From Pseudomonadota bacterium (lineage in GTDB: Bacteria > Desulfobacterota > Binatia > Bin18): a stretch of DNA of 56,899 bases. The position numbers and the translations under genes are program-made. The DNA lies in assembly GCA_005804965.1 (NCBI GenBank), contig SYOC01000241.1, positions 1-56,899 of the forward strand. The letters run 5' to 3'. Shown in pieces: positions 25,449 through 34,664 of the stretch; positions within the stretch are counted from its first letter, which is position 1, and every line of letters begins with the position of its first letter. The notes under the pieces were generated by a model, which worked only from the letters and a program-made list of their open reading frames with translations, ran no database searches and was not told where the DNA came from.

Positions 25449-26909
25449 TTAGGAAACCGCTCCAACCTCGAAGGCTTCAGCATCGGCTCGACTGGTGTGT
25501 TCAACAAACGCGTCCATCGAATGTGGCCATTGGGTGACGAGCCGCCCGGAACTTGAACGGTAGTAGAAATCGTTGCCGCATTGCGCCTGCCATACTTCCA
25601 CGCGGCTGATGTCTTCCTGCAACTGAGCGTTGAAGGCTGCTAAAACTTCGGGACGCACATCGATCCAGGTTAGCTTCTCGGTGTCCATACGCTTGATCTG
25701 GCGCATGATGTACTCGACCTGCCGTTCAAGCATGAAAATGATGCTGCCCTGATTCGTGTTCGGTCCGTACAGCATAAAGAGGTTAGGAAAGCCGCTGGTG
25801 GTAATCCCGAGGTAGGCTTGTGCGCCATCGCTCCAAGCTTCTCTGAGCGGGTGCCCACCGCGTCCGGTGACATCCAGTGCGGCTAAGTAGGTCGTCGTCT
25901 CAAAACCAGTCGAATAAATAATGGTATCAAACTCGCGGCTTTGGCCATCCACCGTGACGATGCCATTGGCTGTGACTCTCGCGATATCTTCGGTGATAAG
26001 TTCTACGTTATCGCGGTTAAAAACCGGATAGTAGACATCCGAGAACAACGGGCGCTTACAACCGAAGGGATGGTTGGGGGTCAGCTTGCGGCGCACCTCG
26101 GGGTCTTTGACCACGGCGAGCTGTTCGAGTCCAGCTTTTTCAATATCGGCCAGCACCTTTTTATCCTGGAAGGTGCACAGCGTATTCCAGGTCTGGTAGA
26201 TGTCTTCGCGCGACTTGCTCACGAGGTCCGGGTTTTCGCGGAAGACCTGGAGAGTCTCTTCTGTGTACGGGGTGTTGCCTTTGGGGACGACCCAGTTTGC
26301 GGTGCGTTGATAGAGGTGCAGTTTGCCGACTTTGGCGACGATTTCCGGCACGAATTGGATGGCGCTTGCCGCGACCCCGATGACGCCGACCCGTTTGCCG
26401 CGCAGGTCATACTCGTGATTCCAGCGGGCGGAGTGGAAGTAGGTACCGGTAAAATCATGAATGCCCGGGATGGAGGGCCACACCAGATTGTTAAACATGC
26501 CTAGGGCACTCACGACGATGGGTGCCTCAATCTCTTCCCCTGTACTGGTAGTAACGCGCCAACAGGCTTGGTCTTCGTACCAGTGGGCTGAAGCCACAGG
26601 CGTACGGAATTGAATGTGCCGCCGCACATCGTACTTGTCGGCGCAGTGATTGAGGTAGGTGAGGATCTCTGCCTGTCCGGCAAATGGGCGTGACCAATCA
26701 TTCTTTTGCTCAAAGGAATACGAATACAGATGCGATTGTACGTCGCATTCGGCTCCGGGATAGGAGTTGTGCCACCACGTGCCTCCCAGTCCTTCGGCCT
26801 TCTCCAGAATAACGAACTCTTCAATACCAGCCTTTTTCAGGTGAATACCCATGCATATGCCAGCGGAACCTGCGCCGATAATAACTACACGATAGGACGA
26901 ACGACTCAT
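25449..26909 (-). CDS. flavin-dependent monooxygenase of the Baeyer-Villiger type
   Basis: A 486-residue class B flavoprotein monooxygenase. The FAD-binding motif GAGSAG is near the N-terminus (IIGAGSAGICMGIHL). The Baeyer-Villiger fingerprint FxGxxxHxxxW is present (FTGTYFHSARW). The second nucleotide-binding motif reads VIGVAASAIQ, where a Gly is normally found at the third position. It would use NADPH and O2 to oxygenate a ketone or heteroatom. The ATG at 26909 with ggaggtcgcg upstream was preferred over an ATG at 26975. It is divergent from the UGSC-associated gene at 27106, with 196 bases between. Confidence 0.9.
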   Translation of the reverse strand: MSRSSYRVVIIGAGSAGICMGIHLKKAGIEEFVILEKAEGLGGTWWHNSYPGAECDVQSHLYSYSFEQKNDWSRPFAGQAEILTYLNHCADKYDVRRHIQFRTPVASAHWYEDQACWRVTTSTGEEIEAPIVVSALGMFNNLVWPSIPGIHDFTGTYFHSARWNHEYDLRGKRVGVIGVAASAIQFVPEIVAKVGKLHLYQRTANWVVPKGNTPYTEETLQVFRENPDLVSKSREDIYQTWNTLCTFQDKKVLADIEKAGLEQLAVVKDPEVRRKLTPNHPFGCKRPLFSDVYYPVFNRDNVELITEDIARVTANGIVTVDGQSREFDTIIYSTGFETTTYLAALDVTGRGGHPLREAWSDGAQAYLGITTSGFPNLFMLYGPNTNQGSIIFMLERQVEYIMRQIKRMDTEKLTWIDVRPEVLAAFNAQLQEDISRVEVWQAQCGNDFYYRSSSGRLVTQWPHSMDAFVEHTSRADAEAFEVGAVS

Positions 26910-27105
26910 CGCGACCTCCACTTCAAGTTTTCCTTCGTACTGAAGGAGTCGGAGAAACTTACCTGCTTCCACCATTTTTGGAAATGTGGGAGCGGAAGAC
27001 CAAACGAAGGCACCTGAGGCTCACAACCACCATGGCTCGGATGCTCCTGTAACTTGACAGCCCCGCCTGAAGAATGCCAGACTTGGGCGGTCGAAGGAGG
27101 GCACC

Positions 27106-28194
27106 ATGTCGGACACTGCTGCATTATCTTCCAAACGCATCCAGGTGAGCGAAGACGATCCTATCGAACTGCTCTATGCACGTGGGGTCACCGATGGCTT
27201 GCCTGTCGTGCCGCCGACCGAAGCCCGGGTCCAACGCATGCTGGCCGCGACTGAGCGCGAGCCGAGCGAACTCATCGGTCTCATTGGTCCAAACTACGGA
27301 CGCGCGACGATTGAGAAGATCGCCATCAACGCCGTGATGGCGGGCTGTCATCCCTCGTATTTCCCGACAGTGCTCGCTGGCATAGAAGCCATGTGTGAAG
27401 AGCAGTTTTGCATTCATGGCATTAACGTGACAACGTTCTCCGCCACACCGATGGCGATCATCAACGGCCCGATTCGCAAGCAGATTGGCGTAAACGGCGG
27501 CCACAACGCGCTCGGGCACGGCTTCCGCGCCAACGCGACGATTGGCCGTACTTTCCGCCTGTGCATCATCAATATCGGCGGTGCCAAGCCGCACGAAATC
27601 ACCAAGGCGACCATGGGGCACCCGGCGCAATACACCTTCTGCGTCGGTGAGAACGAAGAAGAAAGCCCGTGGGAACCGCTGCATGTCGAGCGCGGCTATC
27701 GCCCCGAGCAAAGCACGATTACCCTGTTCGGCGGGCATTCGCCCATGCAGCTGAATGACCATGCCAGCCGCGACGCCGAACAGCTCGCCCTTTCTTTGGG
27801 CTGGACGATGGCCGGGCTATGGAATCACAAGAACTTTCCCTTATTCTCCGACACCATGCTGGTGGTCTGCCCTGAACATGCCAAGACGTTCGCCCAAGAC
27901 GGCTGGTCAAAAAACGACTTACGCCAATTCCTCTTCGAGAAGATCCGCCGTCCTTTGCGCGAACTACGACCTGGGGTCAACGGTGGCGAAGGTGCCGGCG
28001 TGAGCATGCTGCGTATGCCGGAGAAAGATCGCGAGCCACCGACGGACGACACGCTCTTCCCGAAATTTGCCAAGGCGGAACATCTCTCCATCATCGTCGC
28101 CGGCGGCACGGCGGGGCGCTTCTCGGCAGCGGTACAGGGCTGGGCGGGTGGTCAGTTTGGCAGTAAAATCACGACCAAAGAAATTCAAGAATGA
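27106..28194 (+). CDS. conserved UGSC-associated protein, copy 1
   Basis: A 362-residue soluble protein paralogous to the 33544-34629 product and likewise followed by a UGSC selenoprotein gene. Shared blocks are GVTDGLPVVPPT, INAVMAGC, INGP, GGHNALGHGFRANATIGR, ENEEESPWEP and, near the C-terminus, VAGGTAGRFS. The middle block looks like a conserved active-site or ligand-binding surface; no named domain was recognised and there is no signal peptide. The gap to the selenoprotein gene is 30 bases with a strong ribosome-binding site, so the two are an operon and probably a functional pair. It may be an enzyme whose partner uses the Sec residue. Strong ribosome-binding site (aaggagg) at its own start. 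Confidence 0.75.
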   Translation: MSDTAALSSKRIQVSEDDPIELLYARGVTDGLPVVPPTEARVQRMLAATEREPSELIGLIGPNYGRATIEKIAINAVMAGCHPSYFPTVLAGIEAMCEEQFCIHGINVTTFSATPMAIINGPIRKQIGVNGGHNALGHGFRANATIGRTFRLCIINIGGAKPHEITKATMGHPAQYTFCVGENEEESPWEPLHVERGYRPEQSTITLFGGHSPMQLNDHASRDAEQLALSLGWTMAGLWNHKNFPLFSDTMLVVCPEHAKTFAQDGWSKNDLRQFLFEKIRRPLRELRPGVNGGEGAGVSMLRMPEKDREPPTDDTLFPKFAKAEHLSIIVAGGTAGRFSAAVQGWAGGQFGSKITTKEIQE

Positions 28195-28224
28195 GCAAAC
28201 TTTTTCTAGGAAAGGAGTTAACCC

Positions 28225-28770
28225 ATGAGTGACATGTTGCTCGATCCCACCGATAAAGTGGAACGATCACAGAAAGCATTCGCCCCGCGCCTGGACACCC
28301 TGGCCGGGACGACCATCGGCCTGCTGGATATCAGCAAGGCGAAAGGTGCCTTCTTCCTCGACCGTGTGGAAGAGGTGCTGCGCGAGAAATATGGTGTGAA
28401 AGAAGTGCTGCGGCGGATGAAGCCGACGGTGGCACGGACTGCACCAGCCGCCATCAAAGCCGAGCTGACAGAGAAGTGTGACGCCGTCATCGAAGCCCTC
28501 AGCGATTGAGGGGCCTGCATTTCGTGCAGTTCGCACGATGTAACCTACTTTGAAGAGCAAGGCATTCCTACGGCAAACGTGACCACGACCGAATTTATTG
28601 GCGCTGCCCACGCGCAATGTACCGCACTGGGTATGCCAGCATACGAGCCCATCCTCGTTCAGCATCCGATTCAACCCAAAACCAAAGACGACGTCCGCGC
28701 GTTAGCCGACCAAGTCCTCGATCAGATCGTAGGCAAGCTGCTCAAGCAGAAGGTGCAGCAAGCGGCGTAG
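28225..28770 (+). CDS. UGSC-family selenoprotein, copy 1 (Sec95)
   Basis: A 181-residue protein obtained by reading the in-frame UGA at 28507-28509 as Sec95. The residues after it are U-G-A-C-I-S-C-S-S-H-D, a variant of the family motif UGSC with Ala for Ser, and with C98 and C101 nearby. Reading frame and family similarity continue without a break to the TAG. The paralogue at 34665 has its UGA at the same residue. A SECIS-type hairpin starts 12 nt after the UGA. Conventional calling would stop at 94 residues and call a spurious second gene at 28579. Ribosome-binding site aaaggag. Probably a redox protein; the family reaction is not established to my knowledge. Confidence 0.9.
28507..28540 (+). 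promoter_or_regulatory. bacterial SECIS element of UGSC copy 1
   Basis: The UGA at 28507-28509 is followed by a 6-bp stem TCGTGC/GCACGA (28522-28527 and 28533-28538). An outer CA/UG pair is separated from it by a two-U bulge, and the apical loop AGTTC carries a GU, as in SelB-binding SECIS loops. The loop begins 19 nt after the UGA, inside the usual bacterial range. The second copy has the same structure base for base. Confidence 0.85.
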
Positions 28771-28811
28771 GCTCAGGCATGGCGTGGGCCCTGACCGCGC
28801 CGGAGTAATGC

Positions 28812-28832
28812 GGTCGCCTCAGCGAGGCGACC
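28812..28832. terminator. hairpin after UGSC copy 1
   Basis: A 9-bp perfect stem (ggtcgcctc / gaggcgacc) with an agc loop lies 41 bases past the selenoprotein stop and about 50 bases before the next promoter, separating the UGSC unit from the VWA gene. There is no strong U-run, so it may be Rho-assisted or a repeat of the same class as the miaB hairpin. Confidence 0.55.
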
Positions 28833-28881
28833 CTCCCCCACAGATGCACCGGCCTGACTGAACGACTGATACCCGCGCTCA

Positions 28882-28920
28882 TTGACAGCCTCACGCGGGA
28901 ACCTGCTATAACAGGTTCCC
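28882..28920 (+). promoter_or_regulatory. strong sigma-70-type promoter with a palindrome over the -10, possibly leaderless start
   Basis: TTGACA (28882-28887) and TATAAC (28907-28912), preceded by the extended -10 TGC, with a 19-nt spacer. A perfect 9-6-9 palindrome (gggaacctg / caggttccc, 28897-28920) straddles the -10 and ends at the base before the GTG start codon. The +1 would fall at about 28919-28921, so the transcript would have almost no 5' leader. The palindrome is a good operator candidate. Confidence 0.65.
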
Positions 28921-31554
28921 GTGAACGAACATTTCTCCACCGTACTGCAAGAAGCTCCAGCGGCTCACCAAGACGCCTTGCGGCATGCGCTCGCGCCTGT
29001 CGATACCGCGTCGGTGCAAAGCTGGATTGGGAGTGGGGCCTTACACGAATGGGTGACTCAAGGGACACGTCTTCTGGGGAACTCACCGAAGGTATCAGCC
29101 GCCCAACTCGAGGATTTTTTCACTGGCACACCGCATGCGCTTGGCGTGCGGTCCTCGGTCGAGATTGGCGAATGGCTGCGCATGGGGCTCGATATCGCGC
29201 CTGCTGATGCCGCAGTCTTTGCACGATTGCCCGACTACATCGAGGAACTCAGTGGGGCGGAGCGCCTCAATGTTTATCGCTTAGTGCGCTCCTCTGCGTA
29301 TCGCTCTCCGCAAGCTGCTGCCGAGCTGTATCGTGCTTTGCCGCGTATCTTGCTACTCCTAGCTCCGGTCCTGCGTCCACCGTTGTTCCGCTGTCTGCAA
29401 GCGGCGGCAATTTTCGATCCCGAGCCGCTCCCTACGGTGTTGCCGTTCCTAGCTCCGACGCTGAACTCCTTGCCACCGGAGCGCCAGATTTCGCTACTTG
29501 AACGTATCGCACAAATGGCGCAGCCGTTCCCGGCGGGCGTGGCCCGTTTGTTCCGCTCTCTCAATCGTGCGTATGACTTGGTCGGAGAAGAAGGCGTGCA
29601 ATCGTGGATGACGGCGGGCGAAGCCATCGCGCGCAAAAGCCCACAGGCCGGCGAAGCCTTCTTTGCCCTCGAATCACGTACCAGTCTTTTGCTGCTCTAC
29701 GGTGCATCGCCTGCCGTCGCCCTACAGGATATCCACGGCGTGTTGCTCAAATACTTGCATATGCTGAGCGGCGACGCGCTGGGTATTGGTGAATCACCGT
29801 TCTTGTCTGTTCCGCCACCGCTGGCCGAAGACCCAGAAGATGCGTTGCCACTGCCGGTGCAGATTGAGGTGTTTCCCACCTACGAAGAAAATTTGCGGCT
29901 CTATCGCGTACTAGCCGCGCACCAAGCCGGACGCTGGTCCTTTGGCACCTATGCCTGCTCGGTGCCGAGATTTTGGTCATCATTGCCGGAGTCGGTGCAT
30001 AAGCTCGCGGAAAAGAATGGTGCGCCCCCCAATGACTTGGCGAGCTATTTCCAACTGTTTCCCCAGCCGGAACAACTCGAAGCGCTTTTTCTCTTGATCG
30101 AAGGCCGCCGCGTCACTGGGCGATTGGCCCAAGCGTATCACGGGCTGCGCGATGACCTCGCCTGGGCCGCTTCGTTGACTGAGCTGTTGCCACCGGTGTT
30201 AGCCACTACCCTGCCACGGATTCCGCAGGCGCTGTGGCGAGAGCTGGGCACTGAAGCCACGGTCTACGATGCCTTGGTCCTAGCGACCGAATTACACACG
30301 TGGCTGGTCGCACCCGAGTTGGCGCGTGCCGCACGTTCCACTGCGCTAGAAGACTGGGAAAGGCCGGATGAGTTCGCACCAGAGCCAGCGAATGCCCAGC
30401 GCGAGCGCGGAAGCTACAGCGAACATGCGAACTCGCAAATTTCCGCTGAGCAACAAGAGATCTTGCAAAAGATCGCCAAAGCCCTGCGTGCTCATGGGAA
30501 GAAGAAAAAAGACCCCCTGCGGCAAGAACCCGAGAACGGCCTGCTCACGTTTAATATCGAGGCTGAAGACGAGGACGACACACTCAAAACGAAACGTAAG
30601 GCTGGCGAGCGTCGCCTGCAGACCGCGACCGGTATCCAATATGTGTACGACGAGTGGGACTTTCTCATTGAAGATTATCGACCACAGTGGAGCCAAGTAC
30701 GCGAAGTGCCGATCATAGGCGACAATGGCGCCTTCTTCTCTCGCACGCTCGCGAGTTACAGTGAGCTGACTGAAGATATTAAGCGCGAGTTTCAACGGCT
30801 GCGCCCGCGTCTCTACCGTCAGGTCAAAGGGCTGGAAGACGGCGAGACCATTGATCTTGACGCTGCCGTGGCGGCGCGGGTGGACCTGCGCAGCGGGGTG
30901 CCACCCTCACCGAAGCTGTACATTGCTCGCCAGCCGTTAGAGCGTGACATCGCCGCGTTATTCCTGATCGACTTGAGCGCTTCGACCGAAGCCGCGTTAC
31001 CCGGGCGCGAGGGCACGCGCGTCATCGATGTGATGAAAGAATCTCTTGTTCTGCTTTCGACCGCGTTGGATATGATTGGCGATAGTTATGCCATTTACGG
31101 ATTTTCCAGCGGCGGGCGACGCAACGTGGAACTCTTCCCGGTGAAGACGTTTACTGAAAGGCTCTCGACTGAGGCGAGAGGCCGTATCGGTGGACTCACG
31201 CCGCAACGTAGCACGCGCATGGGCGCGGCCGTGCGCCACGGCATTCGCAAGCTGCGTGATCTCTCACATCGCGCCAAGCTCTTGGTCTTGTTGAGCGATG
31301 GCCACCCGGAGGATGCCGATTACGGACCGAGCGCCCATGCGCCGATGTACGGCGTACGCGACACCATGATGGCACTGCGCGAAGCTGAGCGACGCGGCAT
31401 TATGTCGTTCTGCCTCACGATCGACAAAGCGGGACGCGATTACTTGCGCGAGATGTTCGCACCGTCACGTTACATGATTATCGACGACCCGGCGGCCTTG
31501 CCGTCGGAGTTGCCCAAAATTTACCAGCGACATATTCGTTTACAACGAGAATAA
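28921..31554 (+). CDS. VWA-domain protein, NorD/CoxE-like
   Basis: An 877-residue protein starting at GTG. The first two-thirds are helical repeats of unrecognised type. A charged linker rich in Lys, Glu and Asp lies near residues 500-560. The C-terminus is a von Willebrand A domain with the MIDAS motif DLSAST near 684 and a second metal-site region (LLSDGHPEDADYG). This is the architecture of NorD, the VWA partner of MoxR-class AAA ATPases in cofactor insertion or enzyme activation. No norQ-like ATPase or norBC is adjacent; the MoxR gene at 40963 belongs to another operon. It is flanked by UGSC modules and could be a chaperone for one of the enzymes here; that is inference. Confidence 0.82.
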   Translation: MNEHFSTVLQEAPAAHQDALRHALAPVDTASVQSWIGSGALHEWVTQGTRLLGNSPKVSAAQLEDFFTGTPHALGVRSSVEIGEWLRMGLDIAPADAAVFARLPDYIEELSGAERLNVYRLVRSSAYRSPQAAAELYRALPRILLLLAPVLRPPLFRCLQAAAIFDPEPLPTVLPFLAPTLNSLPPERQISLLERIAQMAQPFPAGVARLFRSLNRAYDLVGEEGVQSWMTAGEAIARKSPQAGEAFFALESRTSLLLLYGASPAVALQDIHGVLLKYLHMLSGDALGIGESPFLSVPPPLAEDPEDALPLPVQIEVFPTYEENLRLYRVLAAHQAGRWSFGTYACSVPRFWSSLPESVHKLAEKNGAPPNDLASYFQLFPQPEQLEALFLLIEGRRVTGRLAQAYHGLRDDLAWAASLTELLPPVLATTLPRIPQALWRELGTEATVYDALVLATELHTWLVAPELARAARSTALEDWERPDEFAPEPANAQRERGSYSEHANSQISAEQQEILQKIAKALRAHGKKKKDPLRQEPENGLLTFNIEAEDEDDTLKTKRKAGERRLQTATGIQYVYDEWDFLIEDYRPQWSQVREVPIIGDNGAFFSRTLASYSELTEDIKREFQRLRPRLYRQVKGLEDGETIDLDAAVAARVDLRSGVPPSPKLYIARQPLERDIAALFLIDLSASTEAALPGREGTRVIDVMKESLVLLSTALDMIGDSYAIYGFSSGGRRNVELFPVKTFTERLSTEARGRIGGLTPQRSTRMGAAVRHGIRKLRDLSHRAKLLVLLSDGHPEDADYGPSAHAPMYGVRDTMMALREAERRGIMSFCLTIDKAGRDYLREMFAPSRYMIIDDPAALPSELPKIYQRHIRLQRE

Positions 31555-31582
31555 CTCTTTCCAACCAAGGGAGGCATAGCGT

Positions 31583-32125
31583 ATGTTTCAGACCGACAGT
31601 TTTGTGAAAGCCTGTCAGGGGCAGCCCGCCAGCGTAGTGAAAGAACTGCTCGAAGAAGCGCTGCGCGACCCGGAGAGCATCACTCAAGCGCTCGCGGCGT
31701 TTGGCAACGGCAAGAACGTCGGCGACAATGCCATGGGAGATCTGCTCATTCATCGTTCGCCGGAGTTGACCATTCTGAAAGCCGCTGTACCTGCGGGTTT
31801 CAAAAGCCCGCCACACAATCACCTGATGTGGGCGGTGATCGGTGTTTACGACGGGCAGGAGAATAATTATTTCTACCGCCGCAGCGGTGAGACGCTCGAA
31901 GCTGCTGGTGGGCGCGACTTGAAGGCCCCGGACGTGCTGGTGCTCGGCCAGGAAGTTATTCATGCGATCGCTAATCCTTTAGAGCGTACATCGTTTGCGA
32001 TTCATGTGTACGGTGGCGACCTGCCCGGTGCGCCGCGCCGCATGTGGAATCCTCGCACCCTCAAAGAAGAAGCCTTCGACATGCAGACGATGCGCAGCTA
32101 CGCCAAAGATCTGATGGCCAAGTAG
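31583..32125 (+). CDS. cupin protein, cysteine-dioxygenase-like
   Basis: A 180-residue single-domain cupin. The metal-binding signature is PPHNH (H78, H80) with a third histidine H127 in EVIHAI, matching the three-histidine site of cysteine and thiol dioxygenases. WAVIGVYDGQENN resembles the CDO-family strand after the first motif. A non-haem iron thiol dioxygenase is plausible, but the Cys-Tyr crosslink and Arg substrate residues of true CDO were not confirmed. It follows the VWA gene by 28 bases with a good ribosome-binding site (agggagg), so it is probably cotranscribed. A bidirectional hairpin lies just after its stop. Confidence 0.75.
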   Translation: MFQTDSFVKACQGQPASVVKELLEEALRDPESITQALAAFGNGKNVGDNAMGDLLIHRSPELTILKAAVPAGFKSPPHNHLMWAVIGVYDGQENNYFYRRSGETLEAAGGRDLKAPDVLVLGQEVIHAIANPLERTSFAIHVYGGDLPGAPRRMWNPRTLKEEAFDMQTMRSYAKDLMAK

Positions 32126-32131
32126 CCCGAC

Positions 32132-32153
32132 GGGGCGCAGCATGTTGCGCCCC
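32132..32153. terminator. bidirectional hairpin terminator
   Basis: An 8-bp perfect stem (ggggcgca / tgcgcccc) with a 6-nt loop lies 6 bases after the cupin stop and 14 bases before the stop of the convergent luciferase-like gene. It likely ends both transcripts. Confidence 0.65.
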
Positions 32154-32167
32154 TACTTGAGGGCTTG

Positions 32168-33358
32168 CTAGTTCTGCGCCGGGCCAGCAATCGAGACCCG
32201 ATAGCCGGTGTCTTTTTCGTAGCGCTCGATTTCTTTGAGCACAGCACCCATCGCACCGCCAACCAGTTGGTCGTGATCTCGACGGCACCATTCGCGCGAG
32301 CGAATCGCTAGGTCGGACGAGCCTTGAAAACACGGAAACACCTCTTTCGCCAGCAGCTCGTACGACGCGAGAGAAGCACGGCGCTCGACCCAATCGTTGG
32401 CCATAATCAGGAAGCAGCCGAAGCCACCCGACTGTTTCTTCAAGCGTTCAATCTGCGCAATAGCGTCGTCTGGGGTGCCGATGACAGCGGCACCGGAATC
32501 GACCAAAGCTTGCGGCCATTTGCGCGGGTCCGGTTCTTCTGGTGCTAAGGGCAGTGCCACGACATTGCGGAAATAGTCGATCCACTCGTGAATGCCGTAC
32601 TCTACTTCCTCGAAGGCTTGCTTGCGCGTGGGGGCGATGTGCATCGGCCCCACTAGCCGCCAGGTCGAGCGGTCCACCTGATGACCGAACTTCTGCGCTT
32701 GATCGTTCCAGATTTTCCAGTGATCGCCCAATACTGCGAACCCACCCATACTCGTAGCTCCTAGGGAGAGCACTCCAGCTCCATAGCGTCCGGCGGTGCG
32801 TGGTCCGGCAGGCGAGACGGTCGCCGCGACAGCAATCTCAAAGTGGGGATAGGTGTACGGGCGTAACTGTAAGCGAGCATCGCGCAGCGTAAACCAGTCG
32901 GTCTGTATCGAGACCGGCTCATCCGACGTGAGCAGCGCCATAATCGCACCGAGCGATTCTTCCATGCGTGTTCGTTGGGTGGCAGGATCGATACCCATCA
33001 TGTGGGCGTCGGACGGCAAAGCTCCTGGCCCCACGCCGAACATGACTCGTCCGCGGGTAAGGTGATCGAGGAGCACTATGCGGTCCACAAGCATGAGCGG
33101 GTGGTGATAGGGCAACGAGCTGACGCCAGTGCCGAGGCGGATATGGCGCGTGCGTTGCGCGGCGGCAGCGATCATCACTTCAGGGGAAGCGATAATCTCC
33201 AGCCCGGCGGAATGGTGCTCGCCGATCCAGGCTTCGTCGTAGCCGAGTTCATCGAGGCGTGTAATCAGTTCGAGATCACGCTCTAAAGCCAGGGTAGGGT
33301 TCTGCCCCGATGGGTGAAAAGGGGCCATAAAAATGCCAAAGCGTAACGGACGTTCCAT
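32168..33358 (-). CDS. LLM-class flavin-dependent oxidoreductase
   Basis: A 396-residue bacterial-luciferase-like TIM-barrel protein (FGIFMAPFHPSGQNP, then DEAWIGEHHSAGLEI, then RIRLGTGVSSLPYHHPLMLVDR and GRVMFGVGPGA). This family uses reduced FMN or F420 to oxygenate or reduce substrates. The length is within the monooxygenase range. It is convergent with the VWA-cupin pair and divergent from UGSC module copy 2, so it sits inside the duplicated selenoprotein region. A reductase partner is not visible. FMN versus F420 cannot be decided from the sequence. Confidence 0.9.
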   Translation of the reverse strand: MERPLRFGIFMAPFHPSGQNPTLALERDLELITRLDELGYDEAWIGEHHSAGLEIIASPEVMIAAAAQRTRHIRLGTGVSSLPYHHPLMLVDRIVLLDHLTRGRVMFGVGPGALPSDAHMMGIDPATQRTRMEESLGAIMALLTSDEPVSIQTDWFTLRDARLQLRPYTYPHFEIAVAATVSPAGPRTAGRYGAGVLSLGATSMGGFAVLGDHWKIWNDQAQKFGHQVDRSTWRLVGPMHIAPTRKQAFEEVEYGIHEWIDYFRNVVALPLAPEEPDPRKWPQALVDSGAAVIGTPDDAIAQIERLKKQSGGFGCFLIMANDWVERRASLASYELLAKEVFPCFQGSSDLAIRSREWCRRDHDQLVGGAMGAVLKEIERYEKDTGYRVSIAGPAQN

Positions 33359-33543
33359 TGCATTCCTCCATAGTCGGGGATGCGCATCTTGTCGCGCATC
33401 CGCGCGGCAATCATACCGACCCCGGTCATGCCGTCAACCAAGAAGACGCAAAGGAAGCATAGAGACGGCAAGGCGTGCAAATGCAACTTGCAATCCTTTC
33501 CCGAACGTCCTATGAGAAGAAAACCGCTGAGGAGGAAAACACT

Positions 33544-34629
33544 GTGGCCACTGCTAACGCTGTTGCATCGACACTGCTGCCAGAGGATCTGATCGAACAA
33601 CTGTACGAACAAGGAGTCACCGATGGATTGCCCGTGGTGCCTCCGACCCGCGACCGCGTCGAGCGCATGCTGGCCGGTGCCCCAGACCGTACGCGAGATG
33701 AGCTGCTGGGCATGATTGGCCCGTGCTATGGCGAGGCCACGGTCGAGAAGGTCGCGATTAACGCGGTCATGGCTGGGTGTCGGCCTGAATACTTGCCGGT
33801 TGTCTTGGCCGGAGTCGAAGGACTCTGCGACGAACGGCTGTGTGCGCACGGACTCAATGTCACGCTGTTCTCTGCCGCGCCGTGGGCCATTATCAACGGC
33901 CCCGTGCGGCTACAAATTGGATTGAATAGTGGACATAACGCCCTGGGCCACGGGTTTCGTGCCAATGCAACCATCGGTCGCGCCTTGCGTCTGGCGATTA
34001 TGAATATTGGTGGTGCACGACCCCATGAACTGACAAAGGCGACGATGGGTCAGCCTGGTCAATACAGTGCAGTCATTGCCGAAAACGAAGAAGAGTCGCC
34101 GTGGGAGCCGTTCCATGTCGAGCGCGGGTTCAGAGAAGACGACTCGGCAATTACGTTGTTCGCGGGTGGATCACCGCAGCAGATCAGCGATTTTCAGAGC
34201 CGCAGCGCTGAACAACTTGCATCGTCGATCGGTTTCACCATGGGCGGGGGACTGTGGAACTTTAAGAACTTTCCCCTGTTCGGTGACACCGTGCTGGTGT
34301 TGAGTCCAGAGCATGCCCAGACCATTGCCGCCGACGGCTGGTCGCGCAAAGATGTGCGCCAATTTCTCTACGATACCGTCAAAAAGTCGCTCGACGAACT
34401 CAAGCCCGGCAAAGATAGCGGCGAAGGCTTCGGTAGTGCGTTGTTACGTGGGGCAGAAACCAGCGGCTTCCTTGTCGATGGCTACGTGCGCAAGTTCCGC
34501 TCGCCGGAGTCAATCCTCGTCGTCGTCGCCGGCGGTACAGCGGGGCGCTTCTCAGTGGCGATTCCTGGCTGGGTGGCGGATGACTTAGGCAGTACCCCAG
34601 TCACAAAACAGATTCACGTCAGCGAATAG
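33544..34629 (+). CDS. conserved UGSC-associated protein, copy 2
   Basis: A 361-residue paralogue of the 27106-28194 product, collinear over its whole length with the same conserved blocks (GVTDGLPVVPPT, INAVMAGC, GHNALGHGFRANATIGR, ENEEESPWEP, GGTAGRFS). Chosen start is GTG 33544, preceded by gaggagg at suitable spacing; an ATG at 33475 would add 23 residues lacking similarity to copy 1. The gene is followed after 35 bases by UGSC copy 2, repeating the same order as in copy 1. No named domain was recognised. The repeated pairing is the strongest evidence for a joint function with the selenoprotein. Confidence 0.75.
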   Translation: MATANAVASTLLPEDLIEQLYEQGVTDGLPVVPPTRDRVERMLAGAPDRTRDELLGMIGPCYGEATVEKVAINAVMAGCRPEYLPVVLAGVEGLCDERLCAHGLNVTLFSAAPWAIINGPVRLQIGLNSGHNALGHGFRANATIGRALRLAIMNIGGARPHELTKATMGQPGQYSAVIAENEEESPWEPFHVERGFREDDSAITLFAGGSPQQISDFQSRSAEQLASSIGFTMGGGLWNFKNFPLFGDTVLVLSPEHAQTIAADGWSRKDVRQFLYDTVKKSLDELKPGKDSGEGFGSALLRGAETSGFLVDGYVRKFRSPESILVVVAGGTAGRFSVAIPGWVADDLGSTPVTKQIHVSE

Positions 34630-34664
34630 CTTCCTAGAACAAAACATCAGAAGGAGGAACGAGT

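Noticed and set aside
28579-28770. Separate 63-residue gene after UGSC copy 1
   Set aside because: It is in the same frame as the selenoprotein and is its C-terminal third; calling it separately is an artefact of reading UGA as stop.
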